The position numbers were made by a program, and so were the translations under genes. A model generated the notes under the pieces. It searched no databases. It was not told the origin of the DNA and worked only from the letters and a program-made list of their open reading frames with translations. From NCBI GenBank assembly GCA_025055675.1, contig JANWWT010000004.1, positions 62,001 through 126,000 of the forward strand: DNA of 64,000 nt. Direction: 5' to 3'. Below, in pieces: positions 46,792 to 56,668 of this stretch. Numbering within the stretch: the first letter of the stretch is position 1; every line of letters begins with the position of its first letter. This DNA is from Pseudanabaenaceae cyanobacterium SKYG29. GTDB lineage: Bacteria > Cyanobacteriota > Cyanobacteriia > Pseudanabaenales > Pseudanabaenaceae.

Positions 46792-47364
46792 ATGGAACTA
46801 GCAGAGATTGAGGCTAACTTACGGCAAGAGGACTTCCAGTATCGGTTAAAAGCAGTGCAGGCACTGGGTAATAGCCCCACGGAAATTGCTCTGCCCTTGT
46901 TGATGCAGCAAGTCAATGACCCTGAATTCTTGGTGCGTTCTTTTGTAGCGCGGGAATTAGGTAAACATCAAACCCCCGAATCATTTGCTACTCTTTTACA
47001 ACTGATGAAATTAGATAACACCCCCAATGTGCGGGCAGAAGCAGCTAACTCCCTTTCTTTATTTGGCAAAGCCAGTGCTTCCCACCTTTTGCTAGCAGTG
47101 CACACTGACGACCATTGGTTAGTGAGTGCTTCAATTCTAGCTGCCCTAATTGAACTGGAAGCCTGGGATGAATTGTATGAAGCCTGTCAAGTGATTGTCA
47201 ATCGAGATGACCCCATTTTACGAGAGACAGCGATCGGCAGTCTAGCTCCCCTAGCTAAGAGTCACAAACGGGAAGAAGCCCTGAACTTGCTTAATCAATA
47301 TGCAGATGATCCCTCTCCCCGCATCCGTGCTCGTGTCCAAGCAGCCCGCCAATATTTTTTGTGA
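46792..47364 (+). CDS. HEAT-repeat protein
   Basis: A 190-residue all-helical protein of four to five HEAT/PBS-lyase-type repeats (KAVQALGNSPTEIALPLLMQ; FVARELGKHQTPESFATLLQ; NVRAEAANSLSLFG; ILRETAIGSLAPLAKS). Cyanobacterial relatives include phycobilin lyases and NblB, but no phycobiliprotein gene is near, so I leave function open. A GGAGGGG site precedes the ATG. Its stop overlaps the next gene. Confidence 0.8.
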   Translation: MELAEIEANLRQEDFQYRLKAVQALGNSPTEIALPLLMQQVNDPEFLVRSFVARELGKHQTPESFATLLQLMKLDNTPNVRAEAANSLSLFGKASASHLLLAVHTDDHWLVSASILAALIELEAWDELYEACQVIVNRDDPILRETAIGSLAPLAKSHKREEALNLLNQYADDPSPRIRARVQAARQYFL

Positions 47365-47366
47365 CC

Positions 47367-48806
47367 ATGCCACCCCTTGTTAGCATTTGTATTCCCACAT
47401 TTAACGGTGCGCCATTTATCGCCGCCACTCTCCATTCTGCCATCCACCAAACCTATCGCCCCCTGGAAATAATTATTTCGGATGATGACTCCACCGATTG
47501 CACTTTAACGATTGCCGAAGAAATTTTAAGTAACAGTGATATTCCCTACAGAATTTATCGTCACGATCGTTTTGGTCTAGGTCACAATTGGAACTACTGT
47601 ATAGCCCAGGCGCAGGGGAAATATATAAAATTTTTACTACAGGACGATCAGCTGCACCCAGACTGTGTGAGTGAGTTAGTGAGCATATTTGAGCACAATC
47701 CCCACAGGAAGTTAGGCATGGTATTTTGTCGGCGGCAGTTATTATTTAGCGATGACACTAGGATAGACGATATTTATGCTGATGTAGCAAGTCAATGGAC
47801 AAAATTAGAAACAATTAACTACGGCTATAACTTACTACAAGACCCCCAGTTATTCAATGATCCTCTGAACAAAATTGGTGAACCAACTAACACCCTAATT
47901 CTTAAGACTGTCTTCGATCGGATAGGCACTTTTGACCCCCAATTCCAACAACTGATTGATTTAGATATGTGGTGGCGGATCATGGGTCATTATCAAATTG
48001 GCTTTAGGGATCGGGTTTTAGCCCAGTTTCGGATTCACCGTCAACAGTTTAGTCAGACTAATAGTAATTCTGCAGTTGCCTGGTTAGATTCCTGGCGGTT
48101 ATTTTTCAAGATGCTCAGTCACGCCGACTATGAATTTCTCTCACCCCAAATAAAGAAAGCAGTAGCCGACAAATGCAATGCCCAAATCACGGAAGTCAGT
48201 GCTGAACTCTATCAACTGCGCCGAGACAATCAGGAGCTAAATGCCAAAATCACCCAGTTAGGTACAAATAACGAAAAGTTAGGAGAACGGGTACAAGAGC
48301 TGGGCAGGGAACTGACAGAAGCTCATAGGAAGTTAACAGAAGCACAAACAGCCTTTCAAGCCCTCACCCAGGCAGAAGCCAAAATCCAAGACCTGAGCCA
48401 AGAACTGGAAAAAGTACATCATCTATATCAGACCACCGTTACACAAGTACAAGACCTTGTCCAACAATTGCAAGACATCGATCGGAATCTCAGGCAGACC
48501 CAAGCCCAACTGGCGGAGAGCAATAGTTTAGTCGCTTCCCAACAGGCACAGATTACCTATTTACAAGGGAAAGTACAACAGTTGCAGACAGACAACGCAG
48601 AGCTACAGAAAATTAACCAAGAGCTAACAAACGATCGGGATGAAAAAGTCAGACAGTTACAGGAGACGCTAGAGAAACTGAGAGAAAAAAACACCGCCCT
48701 TGCGCAGGCAGAGAACACCATAAGGGCGATGGAATCTAGCAAATTTTGGCAGTTACGAATGAAATGGATTGCCCTAAAAAGACGGATAGGACTGACAACA
48801 GAATAA
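47367..48806 (+). CDS. Glycosyltransferase family 2 with long C-terminal coiled coil
   Basis: About 479 residues. The GT-A domain (1-220) has PLVSICIPTFNGAPFIAATL, IISDDDSTDCTL and LLQDDQLHPD (DxD-type). From about 240 to 460 the chain is a coiled coil of Gln/Glu/Leu heptads, ending in a short basic tail (KFWQLRMKWIALKRRIGLT). The coil may tether the enzyme into a complex at the membrane. The start ATG lies just after the HEAT stop; a GTG six bases earlier is possible. Confidence 0.87.
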   Translation: MPPLVSICIPTFNGAPFIAATLHSAIHQTYRPLEIIISDDDSTDCTLTIAEEILSNSDIPYRIYRHDRFGLGHNWNYCIAQAQGKYIKFLLQDDQLHPDCVSELVSIFEHNPHRKLGMVFCRRQLLFSDDTRIDDIYADVASQWTKLETINYGYNLLQDPQLFNDPLNKIGEPTNTLILKTVFDRIGTFDPQFQQLIDLDMWWRIMGHYQIGFRDRVLAQFRIHRQQFSQTNSNSAVAWLDSWRLFFKMLSHADYEFLSPQIKKAVADKCNAQITEVSAELYQLRRDNQELNAKITQLGTNNEKLGERVQELGRELTEAHRKLTEAQTAFQALTQAEAKIQDLSQELEKVHHLYQTTVTQVQDLVQQLQDIDRNLRQTQAQLAESNSLVASQQAQITYLQGKVQQLQTDNAELQKINQELTNDRDEKVRQLQETLEKLREKNTALAQAENTIRAMESSKFWQLRMKWIALKRRIGLTTE

Positions 48807-49679
48807 CTAGGCAGACTTCCTTACTGAGAGTTGACCAGACAGGAACATAGGCAAGAGATTTTGGAAGAACTGGGCAGGGTCTCTCTGCCAAGCCTTCTGG
48901 AGAAGTTCCCATCTTGTCTTTTGCAATTCCCCATCAAAGAGAGCATCAGGCAAACTCTTAAGTAGGTACTGAGGACGCTCCCACACAGGCAAAGTCTCAG
49001 CAATCTTGAGCAGATGGTCAATCCGCCGCAACTCAGCTCCCGCCAAAATATCCATACCCGACTCATAAGCCGCTTGCTCGATCGCCATATACTTTTGTTT
49101 TGCCTGTTCTACCTTCTGTTTCATTGCGGGGCTTTGTTTAGCGATTTCCGCCAACTTACGATTCCCCCAGCGCACATGAGCCGCCTCCTCTGGCATAATG
49201 CGTTCGATCGTGGCACGGATTTTATCATTCTCAGGGCTGGGATTCTCTTTCAGAACCTTGATATGGGCAGAGAAATACTCACAACCCCGTTTTTCCGTCA
49301 CGTTGATCGCTGCCAGCGCTTCGATCACACCAGTTTCTTTATCAGAAATAGTGGAATAGCCCAACAGCCGTTCAAAATTGTCGATATAGGAGACACCAGG
49401 GGGAGTGCCCAGATCAGCGCCTAGTTCATAGAGCAAATCTGTCAACCATTCCGCATGATTAGCCTCATCCTTGATATGATGGGAGAGGTCTTTCACTAAT
49501 TCCCGCGGTTGACCATTCAAAGTTTCAATCAAATTAGTCAGGTCTTTACAACTGCGCTGTTCATTGAAACGATAGCGATTGAGAGTCACTAGATGCAACT
49601 CCCGATTCTTGACCACCTGGGACAAAATGTCATGGGCACTCAATTGATTACGAAATTTACGAGGATAGGTGACAGTCAT
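48807..49679 (-). CDS. Ferritin-like di-iron fold protein
   Basis: A 290-residue helical protein with candidate metal ligands in the ferritin-like pattern: E-x2-H in KDEANHAEW, Glu/His in EKRGCEYFSAH and E-x2-H in PEEAAHVRWG. Similar proteins are widespread in cyanobacteria and unnamed. The C-terminal ~90 residues add further helices. It converges on the glycosyltransferase with stops directly abutting, and shares a 92 bp divergent promoter region with the J-domain gene. Confidence 0.8.
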   Translation of the reverse strand: MTVTYPRKFRNQLSAHDILSQVVKNRELHLVTLNRYRFNEQRSCKDLTNLIETLNGQPRELVKDLSHHIKDEANHAEWLTDLLYELGADLGTPPGVSYIDNFERLLGYSTISDKETGVIEALAAINVTEKRGCEYFSAHIKVLKENPSPENDKIRATIERIMPEEAAHVRWGNRKLAEIAKQSPAMKQKVEQAKQKYMAIEQAAYESGMDILAGAELRRIDHLLKIAETLPVWERPQYLLKSLPDALFDGELQKTRWELLQKAWQRDPAQFFQNLLPMFLSGQLSVRKSA

Positions 49680-49701
49680 AGCAAATGGATAAAGATGGTG
49701 T

Positions 49702-49711
49702 TATAATTATA
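49702..49711. promoter_or_regulatory. Overlapping divergent -10 boxes
   Basis: TATAATTATA contains TATAAT on the plus strand (49702-49707) and on the minus strand (49711-49706). It lies midway between the ferritin-like gene (minus) and J-domain gene (plus), so one region may serve both. No convincing -35 was found for either direction. Confidence 0.35.
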
Positions 49712-49771
49712 CAAAATCCACTTACCTGTTGATTCTGCACAGAGACATAGAGGTGCGTACTAGTTGACACA

Positions 49772-50287
49772 ATGAAACCCACTCCCATCAACTATTCCTT
49801 AGCAGGACTGAAGTTTTTGTATGGAGTCTCCTTGGGCTTCGATGCCTACCGTCAACAGCGGATTTTATGGGTAGCACAACATCGGATTTTGGAGTTAACA
49901 GATACTACAGTATGGATTGCTGAGGGAGAATACCGCCCTAACTTAGGGGAAGCCAAAGCCTTTTGTGACCAGTGGGGGAGACCATTTCGCATTCCCCTCG
50001 ATCGTTTTACCTTGGAAGAAAAAGGCAGCATTGAATGGGAAGAGGGGATCGGCACAAGATTTTACGTCAAAGAAAACAGTTGGAATTTTACTGATTTTCT
50101 CACCAAACCCCGTCGTCTGGTACCCTACTTAGATATTCTTAATTTAGATTATCCATTTACCATAGCAGAATTAAAACAGGCTTATCGCCGTCAGGCACTA
50201 CAAAACCATCCCGATCGGGGGGGCGATGCCGAAAAATTTCGGAGAATCCAAGCTGCCTACGAATACCTACTACAGAACATTAAGTAA
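49772..50287 (+). CDS. Protein with C-terminal J domain
   Basis: A 171-residue protein. The last ~50 residues are a J domain (YPFTIAELKQAYRRQALQNH followed by PDRGG, HPD motif intact), the DnaK-stimulating module. The first ~115 residues form an unrecognised beta-rich domain. No G/F or zinc domain is present, so it is a type III co-chaperone likely tied to a specific client. Confidence 0.85.
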   Translation: MKPTPINYSLAGLKFLYGVSLGFDAYRQQRILWVAQHRILELTDTTVWIAEGEYRPNLGEAKAFCDQWGRPFRIPLDRFTLEEKGSIEWEEGIGTRFYVKENSWNFTDFLTKPRRLVPYLDILNLDYPFTIAELKQAYRRQALQNHPDRGGDAEKFRRIQAAYEYLLQNIK

Positions 50288-50378
50288 TGTTTTAGTTCTA
50301 GGCGGGTAGCTATTGGTTTATATATAATTTTTGTATATAATTTAATTTGTCAACTTGTTAGTCAGAAGTGTTAGAGCT

Positions 50379-50732
50379 ATGACTAAGGTTGTAGTAATTG
50401 AGGACGACCCGATAATTCGCACAGATATGGCTTACATTTTGGCAGAAGCTGGTTATACAGTCTTCGAGTGTAATGATGGTAACACAGGTATTAATACTGC
50501 CTTACGGGAATTACCAGAGGTGATGATTGCCGACATTAACCTACCAGATATGAGTGGTGTAGAAGTTATTAACAGACTACGACAGGAGGACAGCTTAAAA
50601 CAAGCATCTTTTGTTATTTGCAGTGGTTCCATTCCAGAGGAAGAAATCAGAAGTTTGGTAGATGGTGTATTATCCAAGCCGTTTCATCCTCGTCAGTTAA
50701 TAGACCTAGTAAAACAGCTAACTATGAGTTAG
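50379..50732 (+). CDS. Single-domain response regulator (CheY-like)
   Basis: A 117-residue receiver. Acidic pocket Glu-Asp-Asp in VVVIEDDPII, phospho-Asp in MIADINLPDMSG, Ser in VICSGS (replacing Thr) and Lys in VLSKPFHP. No output domain. I use the ATG at 50379; an eight-codon upstream TTG extension is not family-like. It starts a three-gene signalling operon with the kinases at 50761 and 54096, and could be a phospho-carrier between them. Confidence 0.9.
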   Translation: MTKVVVIEDDPIIRTDMAYILAEAGYTVFECNDGNTGINTALRELPEVMIADINLPDMSGVEVINRLRQEDSLKQASFVICSGSIPEEEIRSLVDGVLSKPFHPRQLIDLVKQLTMS

Positions 50733-50760
50733 ATTACAGTAACAACTTACTGAGAAGTGT

Positions 50761-53700
50761 ATGGTTAAAAAGATACTAGATCATCTTATAGGGTCGCCAG
50801 ACCGTTTTACCTTACAACAGCGCATCTTTCATATTTGTTCCCTCATAGCTTTGCTCTTTAGTCTAGTGAGATTGGTAGCTAATATTAGCTTGCATCTCGA
50901 TATTTACATAAGGTCATTTACACTTCTAAATAGCATATGTTTCCTAGTGGGATTTTGGTTAAGCCGCTACCGTTTGCACCGCAGATGGTTCAAATACCTA
51001 GTTCTATCTCAATTTATTCTAATTTATCTTTCTCAATTTGTAATTTGGTGGCGCAGTGGTGGCATATTGGGGAGGGTTCAGCTTATCATAATTGCTCTCA
51101 TACAGTACTTTACATTTTTACTGCGTCCCAGATGGATTGTTCTCCTCGGCAACCTAATATTTATCTTCCTCTGCCTGATTATAGACCTTCTCTTTCCCAG
51201 TTCAGTCACACAGAACTTTAGTATTTATACATACAAACTGGATATCTACTTCTCTTTGCTTATCATTAGTAGCTTAGTATCCCTATCTTCTCTCATGGTA
51301 GCTCAAGAATACGAATTAGAGAAACAACAATTACAGGAAAAAAACAAAATTCTGAGTCAGGCGCAGAAAACAATTAGGATGGGAGTATGGGAATATAGAC
51401 TGCCGGCTAGAGAACTCCTGTGGACAGAAGAAGTCTTCTCAATCTTCGAACTAGACCCAGCTCTTGGTCCACCTAGTTTAGAAGAGTACAAGTTAATGAT
51501 TCCCACTACTGAATGGCAGCAGATAGAAACTAAATTGTACAGGGCTATAACTGAAGGTATAGGATTCCAAGTTGAACACAGAGTTATCACTAGAGACGGT
51601 GGCCATAAATTTGTAGTTTGCAATGCCGAAGCTGTTAAGGATCAAAACGGTAAGGTAATTAAATTATTCGGAGTAGTACAGGATATTACAGATCGGAAGA
51701 AATTAGAACTTAGCTTACAACGTAGCCAACAAATGCTAGCAGAGGCACAACGATTAGCTCAGGTCGGATATTGGGAATATGAACTGGATGGCGATCGGGT
51801 GGAGTGGTCAGAAGAGACATTCCGCATCTTTGGGTTTCCTATATCATCCAAAGCACCTAGCAAAGCAGAAATTGAAGGTAGAATTCACCCAGACGACTTG
51901 AGGTTATATAAAGAGGCTATTAGTAGAAAAATTCAAGGAATAGAACCAGATGCCACCGACAAAATTGAGATGAGGTTTTTGCTGCCTGATGGAACCATTA
52001 AGTACACCGAGACTGCTTACAATATACTGAGGGAGAATGGTAAAGCTGTCAAGGCATATGGTTCTGTAATTGATATTACCGATCGGAAACTAGTAGAAAT
52101 AGCCTTAGAGGAGACTAATAGGGCTTTAGAAGAGAGTAACAAACGTTTGCAGCTGATTTTGGAGTTGAATCAAGTAGGTACTTGGGAATGGCATGTTTTT
52201 GATAACCGTATTGTGTGGAGTAAACAGAAATATCAACTTATGGAAATACCACAGTACGTGGAACCAAGTTATGCCATGTTTGAACAAATATTGCATCCCG
52301 ACGATCGAGAACTGTTCAGAGAAGAACTAGCAGCAGCTGCAGGGGGAAGCCCTTTAGAACTAGAGTATAGGATACAGCTCAGGGACGGCAGTGTTAGGTG
52401 GTTACTATCCAAGGCAGAGAGTTTCCACCATTATATAGCAGGTATTACGATTGATATAACCGATCGGAAGTATTTGGAAAACTCCCTCAAGTCACAAAAT
52501 TATTTACTAAAACTTATAGCCAGCGGTCGAGCTTTAGATGAGATACTGATGGAGACAATTAATACACTGGAAAAAGAAGTTTATGGTTCAATTGGGTGTA
52601 TTCTGCTAACAGAACACTCCAGGATTAAAGCAATCAAAAGCAAGACTTCTACCAAAATAGGTGCTGATTACTTGAAGGCAGTGGATAATCTCCTCTTAGA
52701 GGAAGGGACAGGAGCCTGTGGCAGTGCTGTTGCTCGTAAGCAAGCAGTTATGGTCTATGACATTGCTAGCGATACAAGATACAAGCAGTTTTTGTCCCTC
52801 ACAGAAAAATACAATTTTCGGTCTTGCTGGTCAGTCCCAATTCTAGCCAAAGATGATCAGGCAATTGGTACAATAGTAGCCTACTTTCATGACAACCATA
52901 TATTCAAAAAATATGAATTAGATTTTGCTAAAAGCTTGGCTGACATTGTGAGCATTGCCATTGCCAAACATGAGTTTGAGGCAGAACTTGTCGCTAGTGA
53001 AGAAAGATTCCGTGCAATAGCTAACAACATTCCTGGGGTAATTCTACGCTACATTCTCTATCCCGACGGCTCAGACGGATTGCTTTATATTAGCCCTGGC
53101 TCTATCGATTTATGGGGTGTTCCTCCTGAGGAAGCCTTAACAGATGTGAGTAAACTGTGGGCTTGCACCCTAGAGGAAGATATACCAATGCTGCGTGCTA
53201 GTATTCGCAAATCAGCAGAGTCACTGACTACTTGGAAGCATGACTGGCGTACACGGACAAGGGATGATATGCTCAAATGGGTTACTGGTGTGGGTGTTCC
53301 CCATAGACTGGATAGTGGTGCTGTCGTGTGGGATACCATAATCACAGATGTCACCGATCGGAAAATTTTTGAATCGGAGTTAGAAGCTTTAGTTACCCAG
53401 CGAACAGCAGCTTTGCAAAAATCTCAAGAATTTTTAGAAAGGCAGTTAGCCAAAGAGAAAGAGTTAATGTTACTGCTGCAAACAGAATTAAGACAAAAAG
53501 AAACACTGCTGAAGGAGGTACACCACAGAGTAAAAAATAACCTCCAAATTGTTTCCAGTTTACTCCGTTTACAAGTGGAAAATATCCTGGATGACTCGGT
53601 AAAAATAGCTTTACAAGACAGCCAAAACCGCATTCAATCAATGGCACTAATCCATGAACGTTTATACCGATCGGATGACCTTAGTCAAATTCCAGTTAGC

Positions 53701-54099
53701 ATTTATTTCCGTGAATTAACTGACTATCTCTGGCAAACCTATAATGCCTACAGACGGAATATTGAGCTAAGTTTGCAGGTAGTGGATTTACAACTGGAAA
53801 TGGATCGACTGATTCCCTGTGGGTTAATTGTCAATGAGCTAGTTAGTAATTGTCTCAAATATGCATTTAGCGGGAGAGAAAGGGGTAAAGTTACCTTAAG
53901 TTTTTACCTGTCTGCTAGTCAGTACTACTTGCAGGTGGCAGATGATGGTGTAGGCTTACCCCCTAATTTTAATCTACAATCTTCTACTTCTTTAGGGCTG
54001 CGTTTGGTAGGGAGGTTAGTACAGCAATTGCATGGTCACCTAGAGATAGGTTATGATGGGGGTGCAATTTTTACCATCACGTTTCCCCAAAGCCCATGA
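50761..54099 (+). CDS. Membrane multi-PAS/GAF histidine kinase (HisKA_2 type)
   Basis: A 1112-residue kinase. Residues 20-190 hold six or so membrane spans; then three PAS/PAC units (each ending in an ITDRK motif near residues 315, 445 and 570), a GAF domain (about 590-740, with GTGACGSAVARKQAVMVYDI), a fourth PAS unit (about 745-875, ending VTDRK), a coiled segment and a HisKA_2 dimerisation helix with HHRVKNNLQ (His921-922), followed by an HATPase domain (NELVSNCLKYAF, DDGVGLPPNF). The GAF lacks the Cys of bilin binders, so it is not an evident phytochrome. It lies 28 bp after the receiver gene and overlaps the next gene as ATGA. Confidence 0.92.
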   Translation: MVKKILDHLIGSPDRFTLQQRIFHICSLIALLFSLVRLVANISLHLDIYIRSFTLLNSICFLVGFWLSRYRLHRRWFKYLVLSQFILIYLSQFVIWWRSGGILGRVQLIIIALIQYFTFLLRPRWIVLLGNLIFIFLCLIIDLLFPSSVTQNFSIYTYKLDIYFSLLIISSLVSLSSLMVAQEYELEKQQLQEKNKILSQAQKTIRMGVWEYRLPARELLWTEEVFSIFELDPALGPPSLEEYKLMIPTTEWQQIETKLYRAITEGIGFQVEHRVITRDGGHKFVVCNAEAVKDQNGKVIKLFGVVQDITDRKKLELSLQRSQQMLAEAQRLAQVGYWEYELDGDRVEWSEETFRIFGFPISSKAPSKAEIEGRIHPDDLRLYKEAISRKIQGIEPDATDKIEMRFLLPDGTIKYTETAYNILRENGKAVKAYGSVIDITDRKLVEIALEETNRALEESNKRLQLILELNQVGTWEWHVFDNRIVWSKQKYQLMEIPQYVEPSYAMFEQILHPDDRELFREELAAAAGGSPLELEYRIQLRDGSVRWLLSKAESFHHYIAGITIDITDRKYLENSLKSQNYLLKLIASGRALDEILMETINTLEKEVYGSIGCILLTEHSRIKAIKSKTSTKIGADYLKAVDNLLLEEGTGACGSAVARKQAVMVYDIASDTRYKQFLSLTEKYNFRSCWSVPILAKDDQAIGTIVAYFHDNHIFKKYELDFAKSLADIVSIAIAKHEFEAELVASEERFRAIANNIPGVILRYILYPDGSDGLLYISPGSIDLWGVPPEEALTDVSKLWACTLEEDIPMLRASIRKSAESLTTWKHDWRTRTRDDMLKWVTGVGVPHRLDSGAVVWDTIITDVTDRKIFESELEALVTQRTAALQKSQEFLERQLAKEKELMLLLQTELRQKETLLKEVHHRVKNNLQIVSSLLRLQVENILDDSVKIALQDSQNRIQSMALIHERLYRSDDLSQIPVSIYFRELTDYLWQTYNAYRRNIELSLQVVDLQLEMDRLIPCGLIVNELVSNCLKYAFSGRERGKVTLSFYLSASQYYLQVADDGVGLPPNFNLQSSTSLGLRLVGRLVQQLHGHLEIGYDGGAIFTITFPQSP

Positions 54100-55220
54100 A
54101 CAAACCAGCAATCTTGATTGTGGAAGACGAAGCAGTGGTGGCTATGGATATTGAAAATACAATCTGTCGTCTAGGATACACATTATTTGGGAGTGTCACT
54201 ACGGCAGAAGAAGCCCTATGCTTGGTGGAACAAAACAAACCCAACCTTGTCCTCTGTGACATTCGTTTAGCAGGGGAAATGGATGGTGTTACTCTGTCAG
54301 AAGTTTTACGACAAAAATACAGTATTCCCGTAGTGTTTCTAACAGCGCATGCAGATGTTGTGACCATTGAGCGAGCAAGCCAAACGAAACCTTTTGGTTA
54401 TGTAGTCAAACCGTTTCAAGAAAAGGACCTCCATGTAGCTATAGAGATTGCTCTTGCTCGTTATGAAGCAGAGTCTAATCTAGCTTTAGCTTTACGCAAG
54501 GAAGAAGAGTTACGGCAAGTCAAAACCAGATTTTTTGCTACCGCTATCCATGATATTCGTTCTCCCCTAACGCAAATTGCTTTTGCTGCTCACATTTTAG
54601 AATCTACCTTTGCTAATGTCCAACATCCCCATAAACAGAGGTATTTCGATCGGATTCACAAAGGAGTAGAAAATATCCGTCAACTATTGGATGATGTATT
54701 GCAAATTCAACGTTTAGAATCAGAGCGTTTAGCGCTCAATCCTATGCCTACAGAATTAGTTAAGCTTTGTCGACAATTACGGGATGAGGTACAAACCTGC
54801 GCAGGAGATAGATACAATATTTCCTTTAATGTCAATATTGATCGAGAAGTAGTTGTGTTGGTGGATCAGATGCTTTTGCAAAGAATGCTTGGTAATTTGC
54901 TATCCAATGCGGTCAAGTATTCCCCAGGAGGAGGTACTGTCTTTTTCAGCTTGGACATTACCGCAAAGTCTGTAACCTTTACTATCAGAGATAACGGCAT
55001 TGGTATCCCTGCTGCTTCTTTAGAACATATCTTCGAAGCATTTCAAAGAGGAACCAATGTTGCTGATATTCCGGGTACTGGTCTGGGTTTAGCGATCGTG
55101 AAAATGTGCGTTGATGCCTGTGGCGGTGAGATAACGATCGATTCCACTGTTAACGTAGGCACTACAGTGAGGGTGAGCCTGCCACTAGTAGAGTGTGCGT
55201 CTTTTCTCCCCGCTGTGTAG
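54096..55220 (+). CDS. Receiver-histidine kinase hybrid
   Basis: A 374-residue protein: an N-terminal receiver (ILIVEDEAVVAMDIE, phospho-Asp in LCDIRLAG, Thr in FLTAHAD, Lys in VVKPFQ), then HisKA with phospho-His152 in HDIRSPL, and HATPase_c (NLLSNAVKYS, DNGIGIP, GTGLGLAIV). The REC domain in front of the kinase suggests control by phosphotransfer from the upstream membrane kinase. No output domain; the final target is not in the operon. It starts inside the stop of the preceding gene and ends 4 bp from urtE. Confidence 0.92.
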   Translation: MNKPAILIVEDEAVVAMDIENTICRLGYTLFGSVTTAEEALCLVEQNKPNLVLCDIRLAGEMDGVTLSEVLRQKYSIPVVFLTAHADVVTIERASQTKPFGYVVKPFQEKDLHVAIEIALARYEAESNLALALRKEEELRQVKTRFFATAIHDIRSPLTQIAFAAHILESTFANVQHPHKQRYFDRIHKGVENIRQLLDDVLQIQRLESERLALNPMPTELVKLCRQLRDEVQTCAGDRYNISFNVNIDREVVVLVDQMLLQRMLGNLLSNAVKYSPGGGTVFFSLDITAKSVTFTIRDNGIGIPAASLEHIFEAFQRGTNVADIPGTGLGLAIVKMCVDACGGEITIDSTVNVGTTVRVSLPLVECASFLPAV

Positions 55221-55224
55221 TAGA

Positions 55225-55926
55225 CTAGACGGACAAGTACGACTGTATAATCTCCCTGCTCAAGCTATCGGTGCTACCAGAAGCTACTATACCACCCTTT
55301 TGCATAGCGTAATAATAATCTGCCTGTTTAACAAAGTGTAAGTGCTGCTCCACTAGCAGAATACCAATTCCTCGTTTGCTGACTATACTGCGCACTGCTG
55401 CTTCAATTTCTAAAATAATGGAAGGTTGAATTCCTTCTGTTGGTTCATCCATCAAGAGGAGTTGGGGATTGCCCAGGAGTGCTCTCCCGATCGCTAGTTG
55501 CTGTTGTTGTCCACCGCTGAGGTCACCGCCACGGCGATTTTGCATAGACGCTAAGACCGGGAACAACTGAAAGACTTCTGCTAGCGCCTCTTCCACATCT
55601 ACCTTGCCATTTTTCTGGGCTTCTAAGCCTAACAGTAAATTCTCTCTTACGGTCAGACGGGGCAAAATTTCTCTGCCTTGGGGAACGTAGCCAATGCCTA
55701 ACTGCGCTCTCGCATAGGGCTTAAGGGATAAAATCGATCGGTCTTGAAACTTTATATCCCCGGCTCTGGGTGACAGCAGACCCATGATTGTTTTTAGTAA
55801 AGTGGTTTTACCAACACCGTTACGACCAATCAAACAGACAATTTGCCCAGGATTGACATGGAGATCGACTTGCCGCAAGATATGGCTTTCACCATAGAAA
55901 ACATCTAAATTACTAATGGTGAGCAT
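55225..55926 (-). CDS. urtE: Urea ABC transporter ATPase UrtE
   Basis: LivF-type ATPase of the high-affinity urea transporter, 233 residues. Walker A GRNGVGKTT, signature LSGGQQQQLAIGRAL, Walker B LLLMDEPTEGIQP and the switch His in VEQHLHF are present. It overlaps urtD by 14 bp and is last in the urtABCDE operon. Family members LivF/UrtE cannot be split by motif alone; the operon context supports urea. Confidence 0.94.
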   Translation of the reverse strand: MLTISNLDVFYGESHILRQVDLHVNPGQIVCLIGRNGVGKTTLLKTIMGLLSPRAGDIKFQDRSILSLKPYARAQLGIGYVPQGREILPRLTVRENLLLGLEAQKNGKVDVEEALAEVFQLFPVLASMQNRRGGDLSGGQQQQLAIGRALLGNPQLLLMDEPTEGIQPSIILEIEAAVRSIVSKRGIGILLVEQHLHFVKQADYYYAMQKGGIVASGSTDSLSREIIQSYLSV

Positions 55927-56668
55927 CCTCTTCCTCCTGCGCTCCTAGATAAACTTCAATAACACGCTGATCATTTTGCACTTCTGCCATTGACCCCTCA
56001 CACAAAACAGCACCCTGATGTAAAACTGTCACTCTTTGGGCTATCTGACGGACAAACTCCATGTCGTGCTCAATCACAATAATCGAATGATCACCCGCCA
56101 GGGAAAGTAACAAATTACCCGTCTTTTCCGTCTCTTCATCAGTCATGCCCGCCACAGGTTCATCAACCAGCAACAAATCAGGGGACTGCGCCACTAACAT
56201 ACCAATCTCCAACCATTGCTTTTCACCGTGGGATAGCAGACCTGCTTGCCAATGGGCTTTGGGTGCCAGACCAATAAAAGAAAGCAGTTCATCCACCGAT
56301 CGTTTTTCCACAACTGAAGTAGGACGAAATAAAGTGTGCCACAGGTCCTTGTAGGGATTTTTTGCTAGTTCCAAATTCTCTCGCACTGATAGATTAAGAT
56401 AAATACGGGGAGTCTGAAACTTTCTGCCTACCCCCATTCTAGCAATCTCAAATTCACTATAACGACTAATGTCCTTACCCTGGAAACGTACTTCCCCACT
56501 TGTTGGTTTGACCTTACCAGTAATAACATCTAGGAAGGTAGTTTTACCTGCGCCATTAGGACCAATAATCGTCCGCAGTTCCCCCGCTTCCATGGAAAAG
56601 TTGAGGTCATTGAGAGCCTTGAAGCCATCAAAACTAACAGTTAAATGTTCAATCTCCAGGATGTTCAT
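55913..56668 (-). CDS. urtD: Urea ABC transporter ATPase UrtD
   Basis: LivG-type ATPase, about 251 residues. Walker A GPNGAGKTT, LSHGEKQWLEIGMLV (a signature variant LSHGE typical of UrtD), Walker B LLLVDEPVAGMTDEE and VIEHDMEFV. The LSHGE form supports UrtD over general amino-acid LivG. I use Met 56668; an in-frame Met three codons upstream (56677) is possible. It overlaps the end of urtC by about 20 bp. Confidence 0.95.
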   Translation of the reverse strand: MNILEIEHLTVSFDGFKALNDLNFSMEAGELRTIIGPNGAGKTTFLDVITGKVKPTSGEVRFQGKDISRYSEFEIARMGVGRKFQTPRIYLNLSVRENLELAKNPYKDLWHTLFRPTSVVEKRSVDELLSFIGLAPKAHWQAGLLSHGEKQWLEIGMLVAQSPDLLLVDEPVAGMTDEETEKTGNLLLSLAGDHSIIVIEHDMEFVRQIAQRVTVLHQGAVLCEGSMAEVQNDQRVIEVYLGAQEEEDAHH

